DNA from: Chloroflexota bacterium
GTDB lineage: Bacteria; Chloroflexota; Anaerolineae; Anaerolineales; UBA4823
NCBI GenBank assembly: GCA_012798185.1
Contig: JAAZNS010000331.1
Location: 1 to 9,267, forward strand
Direction of reading: 5' to 3'
DNA length: 9,267 nucleotides
Positions 1-6,621 of this stretch are shown here, piece after piece (position 1 is the first letter of the stretch; each line of letters begins with the position of its first letter). The position numbers were made by a program, and so were the translations under genes. The notes beneath the pieces are model-generated. The model did not search any database. It had not been told where the DNA came from and saw only the letters and a program-made list of their open reading frames with translations.

Positions 1-774
1 ATTCATCTAATCGAAACCTTCCGAAATTTCCGCTTTCTGGTTGAGCAATACGGCATCAACAGGTATCATCCCCAGGGGGAAAAAGCTGCCGAATATCTTT
101 TTTCCTGCCAAACCGATGAGGGAGATTTTCGCGGCATCTTAGCCAACCAATATGCCACCTACTATACCGGCGCCATCATGGCACTGCTCATCCAGGCAGG
201 CTATGGCGATGACCCGCGCATCGAAAAAGGCTTTCAATGGCTGCTATCCATGCGCCAGGATGATCTGGGCTGGTCCATCCCAATGATCACCCACAAGCTC
301 AACCGGGAAACACAATATCGCCTGTCTTCCGAATATGCGGAGCCTCTCCAGCCGGATCGAAGCAAGCCATTCAGCCACAATGCCACGGGGATGATCTTGC
401 GCGCTTTTGCCGTTCATGAGCGTTATCGGTATTCCGAAGCAGCCCGCACCGCAGCTTATCTTTTAAAATCGCGCTTTTTTAAAGAAGATGCTTACACATC
501 TTTTAAAGACGCAAGTTATTGGGTGCGCTTTGAATATCCTTTCTGGTGGAATAATTTAATTTCGGCGCTGGATTCGATGTCACGTTGTGAGTTGCCCAGG
601 GATGATACACAAATCCGACCGGCGTTGCATTGGCTGATTGAGCATCAACAGGAAGATGGGTTGTGGAATGTGACCTATGCCAAAAATCAAGTAAAGGAAA
701 ATGCAAAAACCAGGGAAATTCGTTATTGGATCACGCTGGCGATATGCAGGATATTCCGAAGGTTTTCTGGGTGA
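1..774 (+). CDS. Alpha/alpha-toroid (prenyltransferase/squalene-cyclase-like repeat) protein, 5'-truncated
   Basis: The reading frame is open from the first base to a TGA at 772-774, giving 257 visible residues. The start lies upstream of the window; the ATG at 178 is internal, because clear same-family sequence precedes it. Helical repeats recur with glutamine/aspartate/tryptophan signatures: CQTDEGDFRG near residue 36, WLLSMRQDDLGW near 80 and WLIEHQQEDGLW near 210. These resemble the QW-type repeats of terpenoid cyclases and protein prenyltransferases, whose toroidal barrels they close. No DxDD protonation motif is visible in this part, so cyclase activity cannot be claimed; a non-catalytic toroid protein is equally possible. 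The aromatic stretch YWVRFEYPFWWNN (about residues 172-184) could line a hydrophobic cavity. The gene converges on the SIMPL gene and is followed by two hairpins. Fold assignment is fairly confident; function is unknown. Confidence 0.7.
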   Translation: MHLIETFRNFRFLVEQYGINRYHPQGEKAAEYLFSCQTDEGDFRGILANQYATYYTGAIMALLIQAGYGDDPRIEKGFQWLLSMRQDDLGWSIPMITHKLNRETQYRLSSEYAEPLQPDRSKPFSHNATGMILRAFAVHERYRYSEAARTAAYLLKSRFFKEDAYTSFKDASYWVRFEYPFWWNNLISALDSMSRCELPRDDTQIRPALHWLIEHQQEDGLWNVTYAKNQVKENAKTREIRYWITLAICRIFRRFSG

Positions 775-791
775 GAGTTGCCCCCTGCCAA

Positions 792-826
792 CCACCCCCA
801 TTTTCGTTCAATGAAAACGGGGGTGG
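792..826 (-). terminator. GC-rich hairpin in convergent gap (terminator candidate 1)
   Basis: A 14-bp stem (arms 792-805 and 813-826) closes a 7-nt loop. The arms are perfectly complementary except for one A/C position. When transcribed from the minus strand that position becomes a G-U pair, so the fold is complete only for minus-strand RNA, downstream of the SIMPL gene. No strong U-tract follows on either strand, so intrinsic termination is plausible but not certain. It may also serve the plus-strand toroid gene that ends at 774. Confidence 0.5.
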
Positions 827-836
827 AGAGATTAAC

Positions 837-869
837 TTCCCCCCATTTCTGTCTTTGAAATGGAGGGAA
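837..869 (-). terminator. GC-rich hairpin in convergent gap (terminator candidate 2)
   Basis: A 13-bp stem (arms 837-849 and 857-869) closes a 7-nt loop. There is one C/A position that turns into G-U in minus-strand RNA, as in the neighbouring hairpin. It starts 16 nt past the SIMPL stop codon and shares the C-run followed by ATTT core with hairpin 1. Position and strand preference suggest it ends the minus-strand operon. A T-tract is lacking. Confidence 0.5.
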
Positions 870-884
870 TAACAAGAGGGGATT

Positions 885-1685
885 CTACTTCAGCTCATAA
901 CTCACGCTGACCTCTGCCTTTACCGAAATCTGCCCCAAGCTGATCGGTTCATCCCCTGAGCCGCCCGCCAATTCACCGCTGGGGGTTGAATTTTGAACAA
1001 CATTCTGCGCCCACAAGTTCTGATTGCGCCCATACCACCAACCGTTGTAATACGACCAGCTGTTTTCATTGATACTCATCACACAGCCCTTCTCGGCTCT
1101 GGCAGCAGCCGCCAATGCCTGCGCCTTTTCATCAGCTGCCTGCATGGCTAATTGACGCGCCTGATCGCGGTATTTACGCAGCTCGCTGGTATAGAATTCC
1201 ACATTGAGCACCTGATTCGCCCCTGACTTCAACGCAGCCGCAATGACTGTGCTGGCTTTCTTTACATCCCGCACCGTTACCGCCACGACATTGTTGATTC
1301 GGTATCCCTTGATATACAGCGAGTTGTAGTCATCGTAAATCGGCTCGATCACGTAAGTATCTGTGGCGATATCTTTGGCATCTATCCCCTGAGCTCTTAA
1401 GGCATTGATTACTTTCTGAATAGCTTTGGTATTTCCAAGCTCTACGTCATCGATCGTCGCCCCATTCGACTGTACCCCCAATTGAATCATCGCCCGGTCG
1501 GGTGTCACATTGATCATCGCTGAACCAGTAACCTGCACGGATCTGCTTGCATCGCAAGTTGACGGCTGGCTGGTTGGGCTGGCTGGCGCAGCCTGAACAT
1601 TTATTCCAGGCAATCTAACCCAAAGCAGCAGAAAGATCACCACAGTAGTCAGCATGGCAATAATTAAATTGTATATTTGTTTCAT
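885..1685 (-). CDS. Exported SIMPL-domain (DUF541) protein
   Basis: This is a 266-residue protein. The ATG at 1685 is chosen because a strong AGGAGGT lies 5 nt upstream (1691-1697); an in-frame ATG at 1706 would put that site inside the gene. Residues about 7-23 are a hydrophobic signal segment, with a likely cleavage after VQA (about 30-32). There is no lipobox, so the product is probably periplasmic/extracellular or membrane-anchored. The body from about residue 50 (VQVTGSAMINVTPDRAMIQLGV) to the C-terminus (ISVKAEVSVSYELK) has the beta-rich start, central AQALAAAARA helix and closing strand of the SIMPL/BP26 family. A tyrosine/tryptophan-rich loop (SWSYYNGWWYGRNQNLW, about 204-220) interrupts it. 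Members are envelope proteins of poorly defined, often stress-related role. It is the last gene of the minus-strand group, 59 bp after the kinase, and has its own candidate operator. Confidence 0.88.
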   Translation of the reverse strand: MKQIYNLIIAMLTTVVIFLLLWVRLPGINVQAAPASPTSQPSTCDASRSVQVTGSAMINVTPDRAMIQLGVQSNGATIDDVELGNTKAIQKVINALRAQGIDAKDIATDTYVIEPIYDDYNSLYIKGYRINNVVAVTVRDVKKASTVIAAALKSGANQVLNVEFYTSELRKYRDQARQLAMQAADEKAQALAAAARAEKGCVMSINENSWSYYNGWWYGRNQNLWAQNVVQNSTPSGELAGGSGDEPISLGQISVKAEVSVSYELK

Positions 1686-1690
1686 AAAAA

Positions 1691-1697
1691 ACCTCCT
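1691..1697 (-). promoter_or_regulatory. Strong ribosome binding site of the SIMPL gene
   Basis: AGGAGGT on the minus strand sits 5 nt before the ATG at 1685. It decides the start in favour of MKQIYN over the in-frame upstream ATG at 1706, and is the strongest Shine-Dalgarno sequence in the window. Confidence 0.85.
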
Positions 1698-1731
1698 GTA
1701 GGGCATTTTTAATTATCTTAGCTTTTCCCCC

Positions 1732-1758
1732 TGTCAGGATGGTGTCAATTTTCAGTCA
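1732..1758 (-). promoter_or_regulatory. PhoB-box-like direct-repeat operator upstream of the SIMPL gene
   Basis: Read on the plus strand the site is TGTCA-N6-TGTCA-N6-AGTCA: three half-sites at 11-bp spacing. This is the geometry of PhoB/OmpR-family operators, and the first half-site in its flank (CTGTCA) equals the E. coli Pho half-site. It overlaps the end of the kinase gene; one half-site includes the kinase TGA. On the minus strand it is followed after 8 nt by a GATAAT candidate -10 (1712-1717) with no matching -35, as in activator-dependent promoters. A related array precedes the response-regulator gene. The link to that regulator is inference. Confidence 0.45.
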
Positions 1759-3226
1759 TTTTCCGGGTATTTTTTGCAGCTGGCAGCCAAAACCTCAGGG
1801 TTGTTCCTTGAGAAGGCGCACTTTCAGCATCGATTTGCCCGCCATGCGCTATGACCAAAGCACGCGCAATTGCCAGCCCCAATCCCACCCCTCCAGTTTG
1901 ACGGTTGCGGGAAGGGTCGGCACGATAAAAACGCTCAAAAATATGAGGCAAATGATTTCCGGGAATACCTGGTCCACAATCGTGAACCGAGCAATGGCAC
2001 ACCTCGTCATCTCGCCACACTTCGACAATGATTTCCGACCCGGGAGGACTGTATCGAATGGCATTGTCGAGTAAATTGTCGAGCACCTGCGCCAGCCGGT
2101 CGGAATCCGCTTCAACGATAACAGGTGTTTTAGAATCCGATTCCGACATTTCGATATGCACATGGCTGCAGCTGGCTAAGGCACCGAAATGCTGGCAGCG
2201 TTCTCTTACCAATTTTCTCAGGTCAAGCATCTGGATTTGCAAGTTTAACATGCTCGCGTCGGCTCTGGTTAGAACCAGTAAATCGTTGACTAGGCGGATT
2301 AAACGATCGGTTTCCCATGCCATGGATGCCAGCAACGAGGTACGCCCTTCGATATCATCGATTGCACCGTCTTCCAGGGTTTCAACAGTACCCTTGATAA
2401 CTGTCAATGGGGTGCGCAGTTCGTGAGTGACATCGGCGACAAAAGCATTCTTGATTTGATCTGCCTGGAGTAAACTTTCGGTCATAACATTGAACGACTT
2501 TCCCAAGTCATTCATTTCTTTAATACCGGTATCAATATTGGCTTTCTGGTTTAAATTGCCTGTGCTGATTGTGCCAGCAATGCTGGCAATATTTTCAATA
2601 GGTTTAGCAATGCGCTGGGCTGTGAATATTCCAAAACTCAACACCAATAGACTTGCAGCCAGACCAGCCAGAATAAAATTAAGCAGCAATTTATCGGGGA
2701 TACCCGAAGCAGGCAATGGCATTGCCAGGTAAACCAAGCCAGTTACACTGCCATCATCTGCCAGGATGGGTGCTGCAGCATATAACACCCGCTGGTTTTG
2801 TGCAGTTGTCACTTTTCGAATGGCTGTAGACGATCTGCCTTGCAAAGCCTGTTCGATTTCAGGGCGGGCGATCAATTCTTGGGAAGAGATATATGCTTGG
2901 TTTTCAGCAGGCGGTGCTTGCAGCTGGCTCGATTTTTCTATGGCAGGCAAACCAATAATCACCGTCCCTTGTTCTCCCAAAACCCGGCTATGAATTCCAG
3001 GCATGACATTGAGTGCCTGGGAATATGGTTCGGCAGCTGTATTTGGCAGCGGCTGACCCCGCAGCGCTTCAGCGGTGATTTCTGCCTGAGCCAATAGATT
3101 CTTTTGCTGGGTTTGAAGATAAAGGGCTTCCACCGACCGCCACGCCAGGATTCCCGCCAGCGCCATACCTAGCGCCAGGATAACCAGATAACTTAAGACC
3201 AGACGTGTGCGGATGGGGGTTGTCAT
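1745..3226 (-). CDS. Membrane sensor histidine kinase (HAMP, HisKA, HATPase)
   Basis: This 493-residue kinase would phosphorylate the response regulator encoded directly upstream; only 2 nt separate the genes, so translation is probably coupled. The start at 3226 gives a conventional N-terminus (MTTPIRTRLVLSYL); a longer in-frame start at 3274 would overlap the regulator by 46 nt. Domains in order: TM1 (about 9-28), an extracytoplasmic sensor of about 150 residues, TM2 (about 180-202), HAMP (about 203-255) and HisKA with the H-box VTHELRTPLT (phospho-acceptor His268). The ATP-binding domain has an N-box LDNLLDNAIRYSPPG (about 382-396), a G1 box DCGPG (416-420), an F-box-like HIFERFYRAD and a G2 box GGVGLGLA (445-452). 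All key residues are present. The architecture, HAMP without a cytoplasmic PAS, is that of many class-I kinases; the ligand cannot be read from the sequence. Confidence 0.95.
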   Translation of the reverse strand: MTTPIRTRLVLSYLVILALGMALAGILAWRSVEALYLQTQQKNLLAQAEITAEALRGQPLPNTAAEPYSQALNVMPGIHSRVLGEQGTVIIGLPAIEKSSQLQAPPAENQAYISSQELIARPEIEQALQGRSSTAIRKVTTAQNQRVLYAAAPILADDGSVTGLVYLAMPLPASGIPDKLLLNFILAGLAASLLVLSFGIFTAQRIAKPIENIASIAGTISTGNLNQKANIDTGIKEMNDLGKSFNVMTESLLQADQIKNAFVADVTHELRTPLTVIKGTVETLEDGAIDDIEGRTSLLASMAWETDRLIRLVNDLLVLTRADASMLNLQIQMLDLRKLVRERCQHFGALASCSHVHIEMSESDSKTPVIVEADSDRLAQVLDNLLDNAIRYSPPGSEIIVEVWRDDEVCHCSVHDCGPGIPGNHLPHIFERFYRADPSRNRQTGGVGLGLAIARALVIAHGGQIDAESAPSQGTTLRFWLPAAKNTRKMTEN

Positions 3227-3228
3227 CG

Positions 3229-3927
3229 TTACAGGGTGAGACGGTAGCCAACGCCGCGTACCGCTTCGATGCAATCGGCTTCGGCAGATGCCTGGCGCAG
3301 TTTGGCGCGCAGGCGTTTGATTGCACTATCCACCGCCCGGGTATCACCGACGAATTCATATCCCCAGGCTTGTTCCAGCAGGCGTTCGCGCGTCAGCACG
3401 CGGCGGGCATTACTCAGCAGCAAGCTCAACAAATCAAATTCCAGGCGCGTTAATGGTAAGACAGCATCTCCTACCATGACAACGCGGCTTTCCACATGCA
3501 GCTGCAACCCCCCTTTTCCGAATAAAATTTTAGCTGGTTCGCCGGAATGCTGATCCGATTTAACCCGGCGTAATACAGATTTAATCCGCGCCAATAATTC
3601 TCTCACGCTGAATGGTTTGCACACATAGTCATCTGCGCCAAGCTCTAAACCAACCACTCGGTCAATCTCCTCTCCCATGGCGGTCAGCATAATAACCGGC
3701 ACATCACTGGTTTTGCGCAGCTGGCGGCAAACCTCCAGTCCGTCCACCCCTGGCAGCATCAGATCGAGTAGGATCAAGTCGGGATTAGATTGATGTGCCT
3801 TCATTAACGCTTCTCCCCCATGGTCAGCCACAATCACCTCATAACCGGCTTTACGTAAATTATAAGCCAGCAATTCGGTTACCGAAGGTTCGTCATCTAC
3901 GACGAGGATACGGGCAGGCATATCCAT
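3229..3927 (-). CDS. OmpR/PhoB-family response regulator
   Basis: About 232 residues. The receiver domain carries the acidic pair in ILVVDDE, phospho-acceptor Asp in LILLDLMLPG (residue 55 from this start), Thr in VIMLTA and Lys in VCKPFS. The C-terminal winged-helix domain (from about residue 130) shows LTRLEFDLLSLLL, RVLTRERLLEQAWG and a recognition-helix region with TRAVDSAIKRLRAKL, ending in VRGVGYRL. The receiver closely resembles PhoB (NPDLILLDLMLPG, LELGADDY). The start is uncertain: ATG 3927, ATG 3921 or an upstream TTG at 3951; none has a good Shine-Dalgarno site. A weak -10 (TATGTT, 3934-3939) would place the transcript start near 3927, so leaderless translation is possible. The gene follows the epimerase by 42 nt and precedes its kinase. 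A PhoB-box-like array just upstream suggests autoregulation. Confidence 0.95.
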   Translation of the reverse strand: MDMPARILVVDDEPSVTELLAYNLRKAGYEVIVADHGGEALMKAHQSNPDLILLDLMLPGVDGLEVCRQLRKTSDVPVIMLTAMGEEIDRVVGLELGADDYVCKPFSVRELLARIKSVLRRVKSDQHSGEPAKILFGKGGLQLHVESRVVMVGDAVLPLTRLEFDLLSLLLSNARRVLTRERLLEQAWGYEFVGDTRAVDSAIKRLRAKLRQASAEADCIEAVRGVGYRLTL

Positions 3928-3945
3928 GAGGATAACATAAATTTG

Positions 3946-3972
3946 TGGCAAAATGGTGTCAGGAATATATCA
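3946..3972 (-). promoter_or_regulatory. PhoB-box-like direct-repeat operator upstream of the response regulator
   Basis: Plus-strand reading gives TGGCA-N6-TGTCA-N6-TATCA, three half-sites at 11-bp spacing. The first 16 bp match the site at 1732-1747 in 13 of 16 positions. It overlaps the end of the epimerase gene, whose TGA stop (3970-3972) forms part of the outer half-site, so that match is partly explained by coding. It lies about 20 bp before the regulator's likely start, where an autoregulatory site would be expected. Confidence 0.42.
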
Positions 3973-5007
3973 AAAGAATACCTTCACCAGCTTGAGCGCT
4001 TTTTGTTTCCAGGGAAGCCGGTGCGTTACCCCCTCCACATTCTCAAATTTATTCTTATTGGCTAAATACCAGTGGAAATTTCGCAATAATGCTTCTTTAT
4101 TGGAATATTTAGGTTTGAAGCCCAGCATTTTTTGAGCCTTCTCGATGGATACAAACGAATCCTTGGAAGCTGTTTCGTAAATCCACGGGTAGAGGGGCGA
4201 TAATTTGAGTGCCTCTAAAACTTTCAATGCCCACACCACCGGCGTGGCGGGGAAAGTGATGATGTGTTTACCGAAGCCCGCCTCATCTAATACAGCCTGA
4301 TAATCCTGTTTCATGGTGGTGAATTCAGCCGCGCCGATGTTGAACGTATCATTGACCACAGCTTCATCCAAAGTCATGCAGGCGTGGATGGCTTCGCATA
4401 AATCTTCCACATCCAAAAACTGATAGCGGTTCTTACCGTTGCCAATCATAGGAAAGTTCTTTCCCTGGCTCGCCCATTCGTAAAAAATGGCAAACACGCC
4501 CAAGCGCTCTGGTCCTACAAAAGACTTAGGGCGCAAGATCGGCACACACATGCCCTGTTGTCTCGCTTTGATGCACAATTCTTCTGCCTGCACTTTAGCG
4601 TTGCCATAGGGTCCCACACCGCTCACCGGGTCACTTTCGTAAAGCGGGTGATGATCTGGAACGCCATATACCGCGGTGGTGGAAACATGGATAAAGCGTT
4701 TAACACCAAACTCTTGCGCTTGTTTTAATAATATCGATGTCCCTTCGACATCAGTGGAGTAAATATCTTCCGGTGTATATAAAGGCAATGCCGCGGCAGT
4801 ATGTATGACGATCTCAGCCCCCGCCATGCTTTGTCTGACATCTTCGGGATGGCGGATATCCCCTTGTAAGAAATTGATCTTATCCCGTTCAGGATAATCA
4901 AAATCGACTAGATCAATTCCGGCAATATCGTTATATCCATGCGCTAAAAGATAACGCACCAAATTAATGCTCAAAAAACCGCTGATCCCGGTGATGTAAA
5001 TTTTCAT
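3970..5007 (-). CDS. NAD-dependent epimerase/dehydratase (extended SDR)
   Basis: 345 residues, the normal size for GalE-like extended short-chain dehydrogenases acting on nucleotide sugars or related substrates. The start at 5007 (MKIYITG) is preferred because GGAG (5015-5018) is 7 nt upstream; the ATG at 5013 is too close to it. The Rossmann motif is TGISGFLS (residues 6-13), so the third glycine of the usual TGxxGxxG is a serine. An Asp in GIDLVD (about 32) suits NAD binding. GDIRHPEDV (49-57) and AAALP follow. The catalytic set is Ser/Thr in HVSTTAVYG (109-111) and Tyr134/Lys138 in YGNAK. The C-terminus ends in a basic-hydrophobic stretch (WKQKALKLVKVFF) that could touch the membrane. The substrate is not readable; UDP-sugar, polyprenyl-linked sugar or hydroxysteroid-type substrates are all possible. 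It heads the minus-strand group. Confidence 0.88.
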   Translation of the reverse strand: MKIYITGISGFLSINLVRYLLAHGYNDIAGIDLVDFDYPERDKINFLQGDIRHPEDVRQSMAGAEIVIHTAAALPLYTPEDIYSTDVEGTSILLKQAQEFGVKRFIHVSTTAVYGVPDHHPLYESDPVSGVGPYGNAKVQAEELCIKARQQGMCVPILRPKSFVGPERLGVFAIFYEWASQGKNFPMIGNGKNRYQFLDVEDLCEAIHACMTLDEAVVNDTFNIGAAEFTTMKQDYQAVLDEAGFGKHIITFPATPVVWALKVLEALKLSPLYPWIYETASKDSFVSIEKAQKMLGFKPKYSNKEALLRNFHWYLANKNKFENVEGVTHRLPWKQKALKLVKVFF

Positions 5008-5049
5008 AATCATTCTCCAATTCCGCTATCCGTAAAAAACCATAACCAT

Positions 5050-5078
5050 TTTATATCAATTTTTGTGACCATTGAAAA
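5050..5078 (-). promoter_or_regulatory. Candidate sigma-70 promoter of the epimerase operon
   Basis: On the minus strand, TTTTCA (5073-5078) and TATAAA (5050-5055) are separated by 17 bp. Transcription would start about 36 nt before the epimerase ATG. The surrounding region is AT-rich, so chance matches are easy; a second pair (TTGTAT and TATGAT, 16-bp spacer) lies further upstream. Confidence 0.35.
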
Positions 5079-5156
5079 TCTATCATATTTCTTAATCACC
5101 TGCATACAATTCTCATTGAAATAACGATTTATTATTTATTTTATACTGAATTGGAT

Positions 5157-5166
5157 GACAATTGTC
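5157..5166. repeat. 10-bp perfect palindrome over the hdr promoter -35
   Basis: GACAATTGTC is a perfect inverted repeat that covers most of the candidate -35 element of the hdr operon. Its position would suit a repressor, but it is short and no second copy was seen in this gap. Confidence 0.35.
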
Positions 5167-5190
5167 CCTTGAATTACACGATTTTATACA
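5162..5190 (+). promoter_or_regulatory. Candidate sigma-70 promoter of the hdrCBAA operon
   Basis: TTGTCC (5162-5167) and TATACA (5185-5190) are separated by exactly 17 bp. A start near 5197 would leave a leader of about 80 nt before hdrC. A weaker alternative is TTGGGA (5191-5196) with CATAAT (5215-5220) at 18 bp. The rest of the 5014-5276 gap is AT-rich with no recognisable RNA element or gene. Confidence 0.45.
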
Positions 5191-5265
5191 TTGGGAAATA
5201 TCTTAGCTTTCAAGCATAATGATAACGAATTTATAAAAATAAACCTGCAGATAAGAAAAAATCAG

Positions 5266-5271
5266 GGTGAT
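5266..5271 (+). promoter_or_regulatory. Ribosome binding site of hdrC
   Basis: GGTGAT, matching the 3' half of the extended Shine-Dalgarno consensus, ends 5 nt before the ATG at 5277 and supports that start. Confidence 0.55.
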
Positions 5272-5276
5272 TTCTC

Positions 5277-5681
5277 ATGAGAACTCGTATCTCTTCAGCC
5301 TCAGTGCGAGGTGATTTTGTTTCACAAATAGAAACGATCAGCGGGCAAAGCCTGCTGGCGTGTAACCAGTGCGGTAAATGCAGCGCAGGTTGTCCGGTCG
5401 CCTTTAGCCTGGATATCTTACCTAATCAAGTGATCCGCTTGGCGCAGCTAGGCATTCAGGATGTGCTCGAATCGCAAACCATTTGGACTTGTGCAGCCTG
5501 TCTAACGTGCGTCTCGCGCTGCCCCAAGGGCATTGACCTGCCTCGTGTTATGGAAGCGCTGCGACTTATTCAAATGGAAAAAATGGGTAACGCCATCGAA
5601 ACCACATCCATCCCAGAAACGATGGTAGCAGAAGTCCCTCAACTCGCCCTAATTGGCGGATTTCGTAAATACAGCAAATAG
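5277..5681 (+). CDS. hdrC: Heterodisulfide reductase subunit C (HdrC-like, short form)
   Basis: A 134-residue iron-sulfur protein that should pass electrons from HdrA to the HdrB catalytic subunit in the cytoplasm. It has two complete [4Fe-4S] motifs: CNQCGKCSAGCP (Cys29/32/35/39) and CAACLTCVSRCP (Cys72/75/78/82). The spacer and the PKGIDLPRVMEALR segment are typical of HdrC. The protein stops just after LALIGGFRKYSK, where longer relatives continue for several tens of residues, so the C-terminal part is missing. hdrB begins 13 nt later, which leaves no room for a frame-shifted remainder. First gene of the plus-strand operon, with its own promoter and ribosome binding site. Family assignment is strong; the physiological substrate of the complex is unknown. 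Confidence 0.92.
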   Translation: MRTRISSASVRGDFVSQIETISGQSLLACNQCGKCSAGCPVAFSLDILPNQVIRLAQLGIQDVLESQTIWTCAACLTCVSRCPKGIDLPRVMEALRLIQMEKMGNAIETTSIPETMVAEVPQLALIGGFRKYSK

Positions 5682-5694
5682 TGAGGCATAACCA

Positions 5695-6576
5695 ATGTCT
5701 ATCGCATATTTTCCCGGATGCACATTATCTACCAAAGCGACCGGATATGATGTTTCTGGTCGAGCAGTCGCCAAGGCATTGGGGATGCCCCTGGAAGAAT
5801 TACCCGAATGGCAGTGCTGCGGCGCTACCTTCCCCCTTGCCACTGAAAACAGTATGGCGTTGATTGCTCCCACGCGGTTACTAGCCCAGGTACAAAAATC
5901 TGGCGGTAAAGTAACCACTTTATGTGCTATCTGCTTTCATGTACTGCGGCGCAGCCAAAATTTCCTGGAAACCCATCCAGAAATGCTAGAACGCATTAAT
6001 TGGTTCACCGAAGAGCCTTATGATGGAAAAGCTACCGTCACACATTTTCTTGAAATCCTACGTGACGAAATCACCTGGAAAGGGTTGTCCGAGAAAGTTA
6101 CTAATCCGCTTAAGGGGTTAAAAGTAGCCCCTTATTATGGCTGTTTGCTGCTTCGCCCGCCTGCTGAAATCAAATTAGATGATCCCGAAAATCCAACCAT
6201 CTTGCATGATTGCCTTAAAGCGTTAGGTTGTGAGGTGATCGATTTCCCTTATCAAAGCGAGTGTTGTGGTTCGTATTTAGCGGTTAGCAAACCCGAGCTG
6301 CCCGGCAAACTGGCTGCCGAAATTCTAGCCTCTGCCCGCAGGCATAACGCCCAGGCGCTGGTAACAGCCTGTCCGCTGTGCCAGTTTAACCTGGATTATC
6401 CTCAACGACCTGAACACCAGGTGTTAAACGGCAACGAGATCCCTGTATTGTATTTTACCCAGCTCATGGCGGTGGCATTAAACCTCGAACCCGATCTTTG
6501 GGGAATGGATAAACATTACATCGATCCGAAACCATTATTCGAAAAGTATCAGGTATCAGCAACAAGTAATATCTAA
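5695..6576 (+). CDS. hdrB: Heterodisulfide reductase subunit B (HdrB-like, two CCG domains)
   Basis: 293 residues with two cysteine-rich CCG domains, the family hallmark. Motif 1: Cys9 (YFPGC), Cys41-Cys42 (WQCCG), Cys77 and Cys80 (LCAIC). Motif 2: Cys150 (YYGC), Cys190-Cys191 (SECCG), Cys226 and Cys229 (ACPLC). Both thus read C-x31/39-CC-x34-C-x2-C, the ligand set of the paired non-cubane [4Fe-4S] clusters that cleave disulfides in methanogen HdrB. With all ligands kept, the protein is probably catalytic, reducing a disulfide or similar substrate. Bacteria lack CoM-S-S-CoB as a general metabolite, so the substrate is open. The ATG at 5695 has GAGG 8 nt upstream, and hdrC ends 13 nt before. 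A 45-nt gap separates it from the first hdrA. Confidence 0.95.
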   Translation: MSIAYFPGCTLSTKATGYDVSGRAVAKALGMPLEELPEWQCCGATFPLATENSMALIAPTRLLAQVQKSGGKVTTLCAICFHVLRRSQNFLETHPEMLERINWFTEEPYDGKATVTHFLEILRDEITWKGLSEKVTNPLKGLKVAPYYGCLLLRPPAEIKLDDPENPTILHDCLKALGCEVIDFPYQSECCGSYLAVSKPELPGKLAAEILASARRHNAQALVTACPLCQFNLDYPQRPEHQVLNGNEIPVLYFTQLMAVALNLEPDLWGMDKHYIDPKPLFEKYQVSATSNI

Positions 6577-6621
6577 AAAAACCTGGCACCTCATTACCTA
6601 ATAACGAGTAACGAATATCTT

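Noticed and set aside
1715..1750. Perfect -35 TTGACA on the minus strand before the SIMPL gene as a sigma-70 promoter
   Set aside because: No -10 lies 16-18 bp downstream; the nearest one (GATAAT) is 25 bp away, so the sequence is better read as part of the direct-repeat array.
1739..3097. Several open frames on the plus strand opposite the kinase gene
   Set aside because: They are antisense to a well-supported histidine kinase, show no family motifs and have no ribosome binding sites.
5064..5075. TGTGACCATTGA as a third copy of the PhoB-box-like element
   Set aside because: It matches the other boxes' core in only about 8 of 12 positions, lies on the other strand and has no further half-site at 11 bp.
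5640..5700. Frameshift at the end of hdrC
   Set aside because: hdrB starts 13 nt after the stop with its own GAGG site, leaving no leftover HdrC sequence in another frame.
6590..6621. TAACGA repeated twice just before hdrA1 as a regulatory repeat
   Set aside because: Two 6-bp copies 1 nt apart in a 45-nt gap are easily due to chance, and no known element matches.
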